Positions 1 through 12,386 of a DNA stretch of 64,000 bases are shown here, piece after piece. Under the pieces are notes generated by a model, which saw only the letters and a list, made by a program, of their open reading frames with translations, was not told where the DNA came from and searched no databases. Origin of the DNA: Isoetes taiwanensis (lineage: Eukaryota > Streptophyta > Lycopodiopsida > Isoetales > Isoetaceae); assembly GCA_021234155.1 (NCBI GenBank), contig JAJEKV010000009.1, forward strand, positions 7,987,546 through 8,051,545, in the 5' to 3' direction. Each line of letters opens with the position of its first letter. Position 1 is the stretch's first letter. The position numbers and the translations under genes are program-made.

Positions 1-560
1 CGGCTCTGCAAAGCCGTCTTTGCACAACAGATCATCGAGTAGCAGCCATCTTCAGCAAGATCAGAGGCATGGACGCATTCCGAGGATCAGGAGTAGGTCA
101 AGGACCAGGTATCTAGTCATTCTGTTGTGCAAAGCCACCTTTTGGCTAGGCAATAAGCTGGTTTAGTATGTTAGATCAGCCATAGAGGCCTGATAGATCC
201 CGAGATCATAAGCTCTAACAAAGGAACCTAACTCTAGATGTTTAGGTAGGTAGATTTTGATGTTATTCTCTATTTCAGTTCTGTGATGTTGTATGTATTT
301 CACTCTGTGACCTCCACGTATTGGGAAGGGGGGTAGAGGCCTAAAGCTGTGTAGCAGATGATCCTAGATAGCACCACTAGTTCTCAATTACATGCGGCCC
401 GTGCACAGGAGCCCGCCTGGTTGTGGGTGGCGGTGATAGGCCGGTTAATAAGGAGGAACTTGTCTCATCACGGACTGACCCCTCTGGTAGTAAGGCTACA
501 CTTAATGGCTTGTCACTGAATGTGGGCAAGGCATGAGCTCGACACTCATGGGGTGAATAC
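1..560 (+). repeat. Copy 1 of an ~880 bp-spaced LTR-like repeat (truncated)
   Basis: This stretch is repeated from 883 onward with high identity, starting at CGGCTCTGCAAAGCCGTC (1) and CGGCTTTGCAAAGCCGTC (883). Copy 1 lacks about 25 bases present in copy 2 near 1379-1403, and the two diverge after the shared GGGTGA (about 554 and 1458). No protein domain is recognisable; the short ORFs inside are not credible. The layout, with a TATA box and a leader just before copy 2, suggests this is the R/U5-like part of an LTR. That is inference, because no PBS, PPT or coding domain lies beside it. Confidence 0.6.
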
Positions 561-2110
561 GGGCATGTCACCCGTACATGTCACGGATAACATGTACTTG
601 CGAGACGTATAGGGTTGCACCTAGGGGGCAACATTGAATGTTGTGCATGTTAAATAAACATACACAATTAATAACCCCATGGACCCCATTGCCAAATGGC
701 TAAACCCCACTTGGCCAATGTCTAACCTAACCCTAAGGGGTTTCTATAAAAGGGCTTTCCCTTAAACCCTAAACCCTTTCTTCTCCTTGCATTTTAGGGT
801 TTTCATAGAGCTCCTTTCCTTTCTCGCATTTAGGGTTCTCTTGAGCCATTTCGACCAAGCCAAGACCCCATTTCACATTGCTCGGCTTTGCAAAGCCGTC
901 TTTGCACAACAGATCATCAAGTAGCAGCCGTCTTCAGCAAGATCAGAGGTATGGACGCATTCCGAGGATCAGGAGCAGGTCAAGGACTAGGTATCTAGTC
1001 ATTCTGTTGTGCAAAGCCGCCTCTTGGCTAGGCAATCAGCTGGTTTAGTATGTTAGATCAGCCATAGAGGCCTGATAGATCCCGAGATCATAAGCCCTAA
1101 CAAAGGAACCTAACTCTAGATGTTTAGGTAGATAGATTTGATGTTATTCTCTATTTCAGTTCTGTGATGTTGTATGTATTTCACTCTGTGACCTCCATGT
1201 ATTGGGAAGGGGGGTAGAGGCCTAAAGCTGTGTAGCAGATGATCCTAGATAGCACCACTAGGTCTCAATTACATGCGGCCCTTGCACAGGAGCCCGCCTG
1301 GTTGTGGGTGGTGGGGCTAGGCCGATTAATAAGGAGGAACTTGTCTCATCACGGACTGACCCCTCTAGTAGTAAGGCCTATCGGGGGTCTATGTGGGCTA
1401 GGCTTAATGGCTTATCACTGAGTGTGGGCAAGGCATGAGCTCGACACTCGTGGGGTGATGCGTCGCCTTCCATTGAGTTCAAGTCGAATATGGGCAGTGG
1501 CCCTCTAGCCGCCTGTGATGGGCATGGATGCCTATGGAGGGGAGGTGACTCTCCTCCTGCCTCATCGGGGCTGGGGAGATGCAATCCAGTAGTAGTAGCC
1601 CCTCTGGCTATTCACCCGGCAGGCTACGGTCAGGCACCAATACTTTTCAACCTACTCTGCAAAGTGTGCACGGGAGGGGCGGATGGAGTGGACTACCCTA
1701 AGCCATGTTCTTATGCCAGCCAAATCCATTTGACATGAATTCTGTCTGCAATGACTTCTGGAGGCCCACGCCGTCAGTCATACCCCCTTGAGTCTGAGCC
1801 CTGGGGTAGGCTTTCCCTTTTGTTGTTATTGTTCATGTTGATGTTGTTGTATTAATGATGTTATGATGTGTTCACCCTTCGAGGTGATTGTATTGTTATG
1901 TTGTATTATGTGCTCATGTTTATTCACGCTTCCGCAGATAGGTCGACCCGAAAGGAGACGGGTGAATGACACATCCACTTTTCCCTTGTTGGCTCATTCC
2001 ACTGGGAGTGGTGTCAGGTGGATGGCCCCTGCCAGTTTGGCTGACAGGGGGAATGCTCCGCCTTCTGATATGGTGTGTGCACCGTAGAGGAAGTAGGGGA
2101 CGTCAGAGAG
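561..2110 (+). repeat. Candidate LTR containing repeat copy 2
   Basis: The segment holds a TATA box (745-751), a pyrimidine-rich leader with two AACCCTAAACCC-like telomere-type motifs, then repeat copy 2 (883-1458) and a unique GC-richer tail up to about 2100. A promoter followed by a transcribed non-coding stretch, duplicated nearby, is what a solo or truncated LTR looks like. The outer borders and target duplication could not be fixed, so the family is unknown. Confidence 0.35.
745..751 (+). promoter_or_regulatory. TATA box of the LTR-like repeat
   Basis: TATAAAA sits about 30 bases before a pyrimidine-rich start region, the usual spacing for a plant RNA polymerase II promoter. Seen directly; activity is inferred. 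Confidence 0.45.
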
Positions 2111-4319
2111 ATATTACAATAATGTTGATAGTTGACAGAGACAATTCTTTGTAACATCTAATATCACAATTTTCCCTGTGAAGCGCTATACGTTTAGTAC
2201 GGTGTTATGTAGTGCAACTCAATTGGTAGAACCAAAAAGTCCTTTTATCATGAAAAAAGCCGAGCTATTGGTTTATTGTAACTATACACAAAATTACTTG
2301 TTTTAGTTAGAGCGAGCTTCTGTGTTGAAGTAGGAGATTGAATGATGTTAGAGCCTTGCATCTTTTTATCTATTTTTGGCATCCGACTTATGCATTTGTA
2401 TTGTCAATGAGTAGTTAGTGCAAATCATAAATGATATGTATGTTGTATAAATGCAACTAAGTCATTAGCTAGGTTCAACCCTTCGTTCCCTCACTGGATT
2501 TACTTTACTGAACAACCAAATCTAATGGTTTAACAAATTACACCGATTATGACCATAACACTATAACATCGTTCATGGTTTGACCTGCAAATCTACATTT
2601 AAATTTATTTATATGGCATCAACAAACTTTGTCGGATCATACAAGAACATGCTTTCTTTTCTTGTTGCACTACATTCGAGATAGCCACAGGAAGTAAAAC
2701 ATATGGCATTAGTGAGATTTGATTAATTGCATACACGGATATGGAAAGAAAAGAGCACTTTAACGTACATTACATCTTTAGGAAGGTTCTTCCATAAATA
2801 GCTCTTTATCTGTGGCACAGCTTCCTTTCCAGGTAACTAATATGTTTTGCAGTTAACTGCTTGCACTAGCATAAGAGCCCCGAATTGGGGATATATACAT
2901 GTTCTGATAAAAGCTGGATATGAAAATGATGGAAATGCAGTAGTATGGCATAAAACCAGATAGGGTTACATTCCTACATACTGCAAGGTTTCTAAGAAAG
3001 GACAGGGCAAGAATTTGGAACATAAAACATGACAGATGGACAGCTCGTGGCTCCTTTACTGGACATGACATCAGAGTGTGATGGTGATTTACATAGCACT
3101 TTTAGAATTTAAATGGACAACAAAGAAATTATTAGCAACAAGTACCCTTTATCTCCTTGGAGACTTTCCCTATGTTTGCTACTGCATTTATATATTTACC
3201 AATCAGGGAAAAGGACATGTATCGAAAAAGTTTTCCATCTTTCTCAAATTTCATTACCATCTTTCCCAAATAAAACAATGGCTTGCCCAAGCCCTAACTA
3301 TGAGATCTTCTCATGGCAGACCACTTGGTCAGTTCATGACTGCAAATACAACAGTATACATGTCAGCTATTCTACATGCATCCTAATAACTCTAAAGATT
3401 AACAAATTTTCTTAGATTTGTCTATGCAAGCTAAAAAGGAATACTACCTCTTCCATTATTCTCTAACAGTTCTAGATAGGAATGAAACATATGCTGACAA
3501 AAAGCATAGTACTAAATAGAGCACATGAAAATTTAACCTTGAAAAAAAAATGAGTAGATAGTTCATGATTACAGTACATCGATTTAAAGTGGATTACACA
3601 AATGTGCACCAACTGTATGAGTTGTTTGTGGCATTGGCAAGCAAATTGGCCTTTTTGGCAACTACATTTTAAACCATATAGAACAGCAACTATACCACAT
3701 CCTATTATCCATGGAAGCCTATATAAATATGCATATAAAATACAAAAGCACGTTATCTACGGCTGAAGCTACCCAATACTCTCAGTTAGAAGAAAAATAC
3801 GAATTTTTTACATCATATGCCACATTGGCAGCATCTTATTGGACATATGACGTACACATTACACCAACATTGATTTGTTGGGTCCTATGCTAACCACCTT
3901 CCATTGAATACGACTCTAGGAGGCCTCAAACTCAAGATATATTTTGTTCAAGGACAAGTGTGTTAACACTAGCCAACCTCTAGAACATACCCTTCACCAT
4001 ACCATACATGTTCAAGAATGATAAAATTTTAACGTCCACCAGGAATGTCCATTTTAACCTGGTTTCAAGACAACGAATATGTAAGTAAATGTAGTATATA
4101 AACAGAGTCAGAAGTAATGTTAAAACATGTTCGTGGTCATGCAAGGAGCATCCATCTCAATTATATTGAGCCATATAAGTTCATGAACCACTCATGTGCA
4201 AGCTCGGCAAGATAACTTGCAAAAAAGCACAATGATAATGTGCATGGAACCATTTCAAAATCCGCTTTAGCGTACCTCCTATATGTAGAGGTAAGTGGTT
4301 TTTACGTCGTACTTTGCCC
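2111..4319. other. AT-rich spacer without recognisable gene
   Basis: Only short, low-complexity ORFs on both strands. No domain, LTR end or RNA gene was recognised. The right part lies downstream of the NAC gene (which runs on the minus strand) and may include its 3' untranslated or flanking DNA. Confidence 0.5.
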
Positions 4320-4568
4320 AAATAGCATAAGTCATACCATTACCCTAAGTCATACCAAAATGGTATCATTCCATAAGACATAACAGCCCCATACATGCCT
4401 CCAGCATAACTCATACCAAAATGGTAGCATCCCATAAGACATACAACCCCATACATGCCTCTAACAAAGCTTGAACACAAGAACTCATAGTTACTGGCAC
4501 AATGGCCCCATACATGCCTCTAGCAAAGCTTGCACACAAGACCTCATAGTTACTCGCACAATGGAGTA
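4320..4568. repeat. Two adjoining pairs of tandem repeats downstream of NAC
   Basis: A unit containing CATACCAAAATGGTA and CCATAAGACATA is present twice (about 4342 and 4410), and a ~57 bp unit beginning CCCCATACATGCCTCTA is present twice (about 4448 and 4505), with only a few substitutions. The shared CCCCATACATGCCTC block links both sets, so the array grew by stepwise duplication. Confidence 0.75.
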
Positions 4569-4824
4569 GCCACAAAACTACTCGAAAGAGAGAAAATGAT
4601 TAATGAGATTTTGAAAAATTTGAGAAACGTATTTGCAGTACAGCCAAATTAACATAATATGAAATAAAGATAAGTTCATATCAATCAATGAGCCATTGGT
4701 GAGAAAATCCTTATAAGTCAAAGAATCAAGGTTTCAATGTGCAAAATATTTACAATGTTATTGGATTGGCTTGTGCCAACCTCCAACAAATAAATGATAA
4801 ACATCAGCACAAGAGGGAACCTAA

Positions 4825-6177
4825 TCAGATAATTCTGAATCTTTTTGTAGGGGTCGAGCACTTGTTAATAGCATTTTTATGCTGCAAAACAGTATCAATG
4901 CCTCTTTTAAGTCTGTCATAACCATTCTGTGGCTGCATTGCTGCACCTGCAATAAATTGAGAGGAACTGAAGTCTTGCTCTGAAAAACTCGATTCGAGTT
5001 GCTCGGGAAAGTTAGTGTAAGCCGAAGGGCAATTATTTATTCTGTTGTCAGATCCAGTTTCCGTGACTAGCTGATCAGGCACATAGTCAAAAATGTCCTC
5101 AAAAGGAATACTATCCTTCACCATTATTGTTATCTTTGGTAAAGCGTTTGTGGCCTTGAGGGCACTTAGAGCTTTTTCATAAATTCTGCACAAGACAAAA
5201 TCATCCATCTGCAGTAAAAAAAGAGCAAATGTGAATAAACAACATTCTGCAAAGGAGCTACAACAAAGGACAACCCCATTTTCCAGCCAGAGGCAGTGCA
5301 TAAACAAATGAGTTCATTAAGCTATTAAAACATTTTCAGTTGCATGTCATCTCAAACAGATTTTCCAACTGCAGGTGCAAGATATAAGCTTACTCTTCTA
5401 GATGTGGAAGTGCATGTGCATATTAAACAATTTCGTAATCAATATGAGAACAGCTATCCCATCTCAAATTATAATTGATGAAGATGCTGAAATGCATGTG
5501 CATATTAAGAAATTAAGTAATAAGTATGGAACAGCAATCCCATGCAAATTATTGATGATGATAATAACTCTTATTATTATTATAATTGCTAAACAGGCAT
5601 TCATTTGCATTGATGTTCATGAAAAAAATATAAACCGCTTACATTTTTAAAAAGAAATGCACAAGAAAACATAATTCCTACTACTTACCCGAAGAGATCC
5701 AGGCTTGCTATTGCTGGAAAGGTTATTGCGCTGAGCCTTATCAGATTCAGGAAGCCTATATTCATGCATAATCCAGTTAGTCTTTACACCCTGGGTAGCC
5801 CTGCCTTGGTAGAAAACCAGAGCCTTCTTAATCCCAACAAGGGACCCAGATTTCTGCTCATAAATAGGCTTATCAGTTCCGGTGGCCTTCCAATATCCAG
5901 AAGCAGCGGCTCTGTTAGGGCGAGCACCATTAGGGTATTTTCTGTCTCTAGGGGTTAAGAAATACCACTCTTTTTCTCCAACATAGGCGAGATCAGGAAG
6001 TTCCCAAGGATTATGTTTGTACAGATCTATTTCTGCCATGAGTTTGACTCCAAAACTTATGTCAGATCTCTTGGCCAGATAATGCACTACCAGCTCTTCA
6101 TCTGTAGGGTGAAATCTGAACCCTGGTGGCATTTGAAGCCCCAGTTTTGAGCCTGTTTCTGACGTTGGGCGCTCCAT
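4825..6177 (-). CDS. NAC-domain transcription factor, two exons
   Basis: A plant-specific DNA-binding transcription factor acting in the nucleus. Exon 1 runs 6177-5689 (163 codons) and exon 2 runs 5208-4825 (127 codons plus TGA), giving 290 residues. The intron (5688-5209) starts GTAAGT and ends CTGCAG, and joins in frame as ...[14 protein letters not shown]. The NAC subdomains appear in order: [13 protein letters not shown] at 17-29, [14 protein letters not shown] at 48-61, [17 protein letters not shown] at 68-84, [11 protein letters not shown] at 93-103, [10 protein letters not shown] at 133-142 and [12 protein letters not shown] at 165-176. The ATG at 6177 places the domain at the usual distance from the N terminus. 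The roughly 115-residue C-terminal part is acidic and Asn/Gln/Ser-rich, as expected of a variable activation region. The domain reads closest to ATAF/NAP-type NACs; the orthologue cannot be named. No lesion is visible, so it is probably functional. Only one intron is seen, whereas many NAC genes have two. Confidence 0.93.
5403..5562 (-). repeat. ~83 bp tandem duplication inside the NAC intron
   Basis: Two imperfect copies, both containing GCATGTGCATATTAA (about 5412 and 5495) followed by a related AGCWATCCCAT stretch, lie next to each other in the intron. They do not touch the splice sites. Confidence 0.7.
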
Positions 6178-6571
6178 TGCAAGTTTGATTTGCTTTGCTT
6201 TGCTTTGCTGATGTATAATGTGTTGTCACATTCGGTCTGTGGATTGGAATGGTTAAATACCTAGACAAGGATTTTTCTTTGTATTATATTTTTGACCTTT
6301 TTCCTTTTTCTCACCGCCCACGTTTTCAACGTGATAAAAATGCTGCTCTCTTTTTCGTTTGCCCATCTTATCGTCAAACAATCGACTTTTTCTTCTGAAT
6401 TCCTATGACAAATGTGCTCAGTTATTACTATTAGAACAATCCAAAACCACGTGTGATTATACACTTTGACTCGCTCAAAATTATCTTCAAAAAAAATCTA
6501 CACCTAAATGTTAAAAGTACACTTCTATAGTAAATGTCATATTGCTTCTAGAAACTCCGGGTTGGAAACAA
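6178..6571 (-). promoter_or_regulatory. Upstream region of the NAC gene
   Basis: The region just upstream of the ATG holds a TTTGC repeat (about 6188-6212) and, some 100 bases upstream, a TATAATAC-like TATA candidate on the minus strand near 6282. No other regulatory motif is convincing. It is assigned from position. Confidence 0.3.
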
Positions 6572-6668
6572 GCCTTAAATTTGAAGTGTTTGGAATCGGT
6601 ACCATTCTTGGGGGCCCTAGCCTTAAATTTGAAGTGTTTGGAATCGGTACCATTCTTGGGGGTCCTAG
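6572..6668. repeat. 48 bp perfect-type tandem duplication
   Basis: The block from CCTTAAATTTGAAGTG to CTTGGGGG(C/T)CCTAG occurs twice in a row with one base different. The flanking bases 6508-6570 also resemble 17845-17905, so this belongs to a dispersed, unclassified repeat. Confidence 0.85.
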
Positions 6669-7535
6669 CCATGCAGAGAACAACCGAATTATTTTTGGCA
6701 TTCTTAAAAATGGCAAGGGAAAATTTTTACCATTCCATAGAAAAGCTTAGGGAAAATTTGCCCTTCAAAAGAATGGCCATGATTTAAAAAAAAAAAAATA
6801 TCACTTATAATACACATACCTTTACATGTTTTTTTTACGTTGTGTAACAAAAGTTTAAAATGGCCAAAACATGTTGTATTGAAAGTTATATCATGTTTGA
6901 AGACAAGGTTTAATATGGAAAACACACGTAATGTTTTATTAACCACAAAGCCTTTTTGCACAAATGATTATGCAAGAAATGAGAAGGAAATGGAAGGTGA
7001 AACTAAAAGGTGGACAGGAACTTTATGCAAGAACTTTAGTGAAGGTAAGTATGCATTTGTTGATGTTGAGAATAGTGAAGGTAAGTATGCATTTGTTGAT
7101 GTTGAGAAATGCGTTGGATAATCTTATGCCTTTGTAGTGAGATTAATGGTGCAGCATGGCTGTAAAAATATGAGGGCATTGTGGGATGCTTATAGACAGA
7201 ATGATTTTAACTTTGACTAGAAACGTGTGCCCTGCAATGCCGGGCATTAGTCGTGGACGTGTGGAATGGGTAGATTTGGTCGTGGAGGTGCGTGGAATGG
7301 TTTGAATAATGGAATTTATATTGTGGATAGAAATGGATAGACAATGGATGTCTACTGTTTAGGGGATTGATTGACGTGGGTGATCGTTCAGGCTTGTATC
7401 GAATACGACAAAACTTAGGCATAGTCAACACAATTGCAATTGAACACCTTGACGTCGGGCATTAGTCTAGATGCATGGAATAGCTGAGATAACGGAATGC
7501 AAAAGGAGGAATGGGATGGGGTAGGGTGAAAGGGA
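6669..7535. other. Unclassified repeat-rich spacer before Copia-1
   Basis: Contains a 39 bp tandem duplication (about 7029-7106, GAAGGTAAGTATGCATTTG twice) and two GTCGGGCATTAGTC/GCCGGGCATTAGTC motifs (about 7236 and 7453). The first of these sits in an imperfect hairpin, GCCCTGC-AAT-GCCGGGC. No gene was recognised. Confidence 0.5.
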
Positions 7536-8110
7536 TGTTGGAATATTAGGTCATTACATAAGGAATGCAGTGCTTGCTAATGCCAGGTGAGGCAGGGGTC
7601 AGAACATTCAATCATTCATGCAGTTATAGTAAGTGCTCCTTTGCCTCAAATTTACTAAGGGATGATATACATAATGGTTTCTCAACCATTGGAATTAAAA
7701 AAAAGAGTCAAACGAAGTCAACGCTGTTTTAGTTGGGTTGGCCTGTGGGATATTTGATTGGAACGAAGTTCATAGACGGTGAGCTTATCTTCTCCTGAAA
7801 TATAGCCTTATCGGTAGATTTCCAGATATATATATGGTGGCTCAATCGACTAAAAGGGTGTGAGGGAACAAGACGGATCTGCACACACGCGATCTGGGTT
7901 GGAATCGAGATTGAATCAGTCGATTCAATTTGGGTTTATTTTCACTGCAGTAATTTGGTTATTACTGACTTTTGAATGTTCAAGCATTGAGTTATATTAT
8001 ATGAACTAGTTGCTCCCTGTATTGTTAAAATTTCATTTGAATATTGAGAACTAAGTTGAGCAAGGAAGTTCAAATAGAATACAATTTGTGTACTTGTGCT
8101 AAAACTCACA
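7536..8110 (+). repeat. Copia-1 5' LTR (575 bp)
   Basis: Begins TGTTGGAATATT and ends AAAACTCACA. It differs from the 3' LTR only by one extra TA in the ATATATAT stretch near 7830. Confidence 0.96.
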
Positions 8111-8112
8111 TC

Positions 8113-8124
8113 TGGTATCAGAGC
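8113..8124 (+). promoter_or_regulatory. Copia-1 primer binding site
   Basis: TGGTATCAGAGC, two bases after the LTR. It is the usual plant primer site complementary to the 3' end of initiator Met tRNA. Confidence 0.93.
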
Positions 8125-8147
8125 ACAGGTGATCATTTGCAGGAATA

Positions 8148-11100
8148 ATGTCAAGTCGATTTGGTGCTGGTCTTTTGGCCACAATTGAAGTATACAAAGG
8201 AGGCCCTGGCTTTCAGATCTGGAAAGATGCTGTAAAGCATGTATTGGAAGTGGAAGACTTATGGGATCTTGTTGATCCCACTGTTACTGGTGCAGGTGCT
8301 GCAAACACAGCTGCAAGTTCAAGTGCTGCTGCTACCTCTACTGCAAAAGGTCAGGAAGGAGATGCTGCCAGCAGTGGAGATCCTACCTCTGGAGAAAGCA
8401 GTGGAGCAGGGGGTCGGGCTAATCTAGCCAAGATTAAAGAAGCACAAGGAATTATTGCTTGTAAGGTAAGTCCTACAATTAGGCTGAAATTGAGAAACAA
8501 AAGCCCTAGGGAAATGTGGATGTTTATGCTTAAGCATTATGAGGAGAAAACTTCTTCACAAATAGATTTGCTGGACAAAGAACTAAGAAACCTTAAGTTA
8601 CATGAAGAGGATGATGTATCAGACTTCTTTAATAAGTTTGATAACATAGTGGCAGACTTAGGAGGAGCTGGAGTAGATTTATCTGAGAGGTATCAGGTCT
8701 TAGCCATTGCAAGAGCTGTTATGGATAATGAGCAATTGGGATTGTTCATTAGAAATGTTGCAAAAAATAGAGATGAGGCTGAAACTATTATAAGAACTGA
8801 AGTAGAACAAAAAAGGGTTGCTAAGGGAACTGAGGAGCAGACTGAAATCTTGTATGCTGGCAGTAAGAAACAAGATAAAACTATTTGTTACTATTGTCAT
8901 GAGGTTGGTCACATTAAAAGTAACTGTCCTAAGCTCAAAAAGAATGAGTTCTATTGTTATACTTGTGGTGGTCAAGGCCATTTGGCTTCAAAATGCCCTA
9001 CTCCTAAAGAGTTAGGAAGAGGAAGAGGAGGATCCAAAGAGAGTAAATTTACCTCAAGAGGCCGAGGAGGAGGAAGGAGGTCTCACACATTTATTACACA
9101 AGAGCATGAAGAAAGTGAGAAAATTGTTGATGAAGATGAGGTACATTTGCTAAACTCGGTTCTTGAAAAGAAAATCCATGCTAACAATTTATCTCATGCT
9201 CTTGTAGTTGATAGTGGAGCTGAAAGATCGAGAGTCCACTCTTCTGAGCTGCTCAAAAATTTGGAACAAGGAGAATCTAGAAGCATCCAAGTTGGAAATG
9301 GAGCACTGCAGAAGATTGAAGGAAGGGGATTGCTTCAATTGTGGGATTTGCATGGAAATATAGTAGACATTAAGAATGTTTTATGTGTGCCAGGAATAAT
9401 AAAAAATCTGATCTCTGTTAGTCAGCTGGTTGACTTAGGCTACAGAGTTGTTTTTGAAGATGATGGTTGTAACATTTGGTTTGATAATGAAATCAAATTT
9501 CATGCTAAACGAGTTGGAAAATTGTTTCAACTAGAACATACAAATGATTTGCCTTGCCAAGTTTTGATGTTATCTGAGTTTGAGTTGTGGCATAATCGAT
9601 TAGCACATACTCATGCCAATAATCTTAAGCTTTTAGCAAAGAAAGGGTTTATTAAATATGAGAATAATGAAAAAGGTCACATTTGTGAAGGATGCATGTT
9701 GGGCAAGATAAGCAGGTTGCCTTTTCTTAGATCAAAGAAGAAATCCAAAGAAGTTTTAGAATTAGTTCATACAGATTTGTGTGGACCTCTGAATGTCAGA
9801 AGTAGAACTGGGAAAAGGTATTTCATTACTTTTATTGATGATTATTCAAGAAAATGCAAATGCTACTTGCTGGCCAACAAATCTCAAGCTTTGCTTGCCT
9901 TTAAACAATTTGTAGCAGAGTCTGAGAGACAAACAGGGAAGAAGCTAAAATGTATAAGGTCTGATCGAGGAGGAGAGTACCTCTCAGCCAAATTTAAAGG
10001 TCTTTGCATGGCTAATGGCATTAAAAGACAATTAACATGTAGATATAGTCCTCAGCAAAATGGTGTGGCAGAAAGAAGGAATAGAACTTTGATGAATGCA
10101 GTTAGGTCAATGATTAAAAATAGTGGACTACCTAACTATTTGTGGGAAGAAGCCCTGTTGACTGCCAATAGCATACAAAATAAATTACCCTCTTCAAGTT
10201 TACAAGGAAACATTCCTGATTTGATGTGGTATGGTGAAGATTCAGAAATCAATTATGACAAATACAAGGTTTATGGATGCCTAGCCTATGCACATAAACC
10301 AGATGAGCTTAGAAAAAAACTTGATGCCAAGGCTGAAATTGGTTTTTTGGTAGGCTATGATAGTCACTCAAAAGGTTACAGAATCTTCACTCCATAAAAC
10401 AAAAATATCATCATTAGTAGGGATGTGATATTTTGTGAGGATGTCCTTTATCAAAATAGACATCAAATCACTGAAAAGGTTGCTGTTGTCAAACCTGCAG
10501 AAATAACAATCAAACAAGTTGATTATGCAGAGGAGGAGGACGAAAATAATGAAAACAAAGGAGAAGAAAATATGGCACCAATTCAGAGGGCTGAATCTGA
10601 ACCTGCAGAAACACAAATGATTGGAAATGATGAAGTGCCAGAGAAAAAGATTAGGAAAAGAAGAACAGAAGCTCAAAGGCTTAAAGATGAAATTCAGTTT
10701 GATCAAGAAGCTTATGGCAGAAATATCTTAGGTGGAAGCAAGAGGCTTGAGCAAGAACAAGAAACAGATGTGGTTGAACAAATTATGGCTATAATAGAAG
10801 ATGTGGAGGTGCCCAGAACAGTTGAGCAAGCCTTGGAAAGCTCAAATGCTGAACAGTGGAAAAATGCCATGATTGATGAACTAAATTCCTTTGTTGATAC
10901 TCATACATATGATATGATAGAACAACCTGCTGGACAAAATATAGTGGGCAGTAAGTGGATATTCAAAATTAAATCTAATGCAGATGGTACAAAGAAGTAC
11001 AAGGCACGTTTGGTTGCACAGGATTTACACAAAAAAAAGGGGTGAAGATTATGATGAGACATATTCCCTATAGTAAAGCTCACTAGCATAAGACTTTTAT

Positions 11101-12386
11101 TAAGTCTAGCAACTGCCCTGGACTTTGAAATACATCATATGGATGTGAAAACTGCCTTTTTAAATGCAACTTTGGAAGAAAATATTTTTATGAAACAGCC
11201 TCCTGGTTTTGAGATAGGAGAAAATTTAGTTTGGAAATTGAACAAAGCAGTATATGGTCTTAAGCAAGCTCCAAGGGAATGGTATCTTTGTATGGATACT
11301 TTTCTTAGGGAGCAAGGGTTTGAGAAATTCCAGAATGATGGGAATTTATATAGATACAAAGTGGAAGATGAATTTTGCATTATTGCCTTGTATGTGGATG
11401 ATTGTATCATGGTTGCCAATTCTGTGAAACTTTTAAATATTTGCAAGAACATTCTCGAAAAGACGATTCAAAATGACAGATTTAGGGCCCTTTGCGTAAG
11501 TTTACGGGTATTGAAGTGATAAGAGACAGGAAAAATAAAGTGCTTAAGTTAAAACAAAGAGAACACATAGAGAACATGTTGAAGAAATTTAATATGCAGG
11601 ATGCTTGCACTGCTAGAACTCCTATGGTCCCAGGACATAACTTAACCTTGAATGTTGAGGCTGATGCAGAAGAACTCAAATATATGCAACAGGTTCCCTA
11701 TCGAGCTCTAATAGGGTGTCTACTATATTTGAGCAACAACACAAGGCCTGATATAAGTTATGTCAGAAACATTCTCAAAGAGAAGGTGTAGTAACCCCTG
11801 CAAAATACACTGGATGGCAGCAAAAAGGGTGTTGAAGTATTTAAAGGGTACACAGGACTATGGGATAACATTTGACAATGAAAATCTACAAATGTTTGCC
11901 TACTCTGACGCTGACTGGGCAGGGGACCAAATGGAAAGAAAGTCCACAACAGGTTATGTAATATTTCTTGCTGGAGGTCCAATAACTTGGAGAACTAAGA
12001 AACAGTCTGCAATTGCATTATCTTCTGCTGAAGCAGAATATGCTGCCTCAAGTCTGCTGTCCAGGGAAATAGCTTGGCTTAGAAGACTACTGGAGGAGCT
12101 GAATATTAAGCAGATAAGTGCTACCATTATTTTCTGTGACAGTCAAAGTTGTATTTCAATTGTTAAAAACCCAGTTGAGCATGAAAGAACAAAGCACATA
12201 GAATTAAGCATGCATTATATCAGAGATCAAGCAGCCAAAGGAAATGTTCAAATGGTATATGTCAGCACTGATAAGCAAATAGCAGATATTTTCACAAAAG
12301 GGTTACCAGAAGGTAAATTTCTAAAGTTCCAAAGGCAGCTGAATGTTCATTCCTTATGCAATGAAGGAGGAGTGTTGGAATATTAG
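8148..12386 (+). pseudogene. Copia-1 gag-pol, broken by one stop and six indels
   Basis: The ATG at 8148 opens a 749-codon stretch holding gag (a UBN2-like capsid with a Ser/Ala-rich insert at about residues 46-90) and two CCHC zinc knuckles (about 247 and 269, CYYCHEVGHIKSNC and CYTCGGQGHLASKC). It continues with the protease motif DSGAERS (about 355) and integrase, with an HH-CC finger and a DDE core ending near ERRNRT. An in-frame TAA at 10395-10397 interrupts it. Reverse transcriptase follows, with YVDD at 11391-11402, then RNase H with SDADWAGD and SSAEAEYA, ending with TAG at 12384-12386. By comparison with Copia-2, single bases are missing near 11011, 11040 and 11068, and extra bases occur near 11461, 11491 and 11776. 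These sum to frame restoration at 11139 and again at 11786. Several lie in or beside homopolymers, so assembly error is a live alternative to true decay. Confidence 0.92.
12360..12372 (+). promoter_or_regulatory. Copia-1 polypurine tract
   Basis: AATGAAGGAGGAG lies directly before the 3' LTR. It is the expected primer for plus-strand synthesis. Confidence 0.85.

Noticed and set aside
763-790. CCCTAAACCCTAAACCC-like telomere motif
   Set aside because: Only about two units, sitting in the leader after a TATA box; far too short for a telomere or interstitial array.
7225-7251. Third Helitron 3' end
   Set aside because: The hairpin GCCCTGC-AAT-GCCGGGC has a mismatch and is followed at once by ATTAG instead of a spaced CTAG; too degraded to call.
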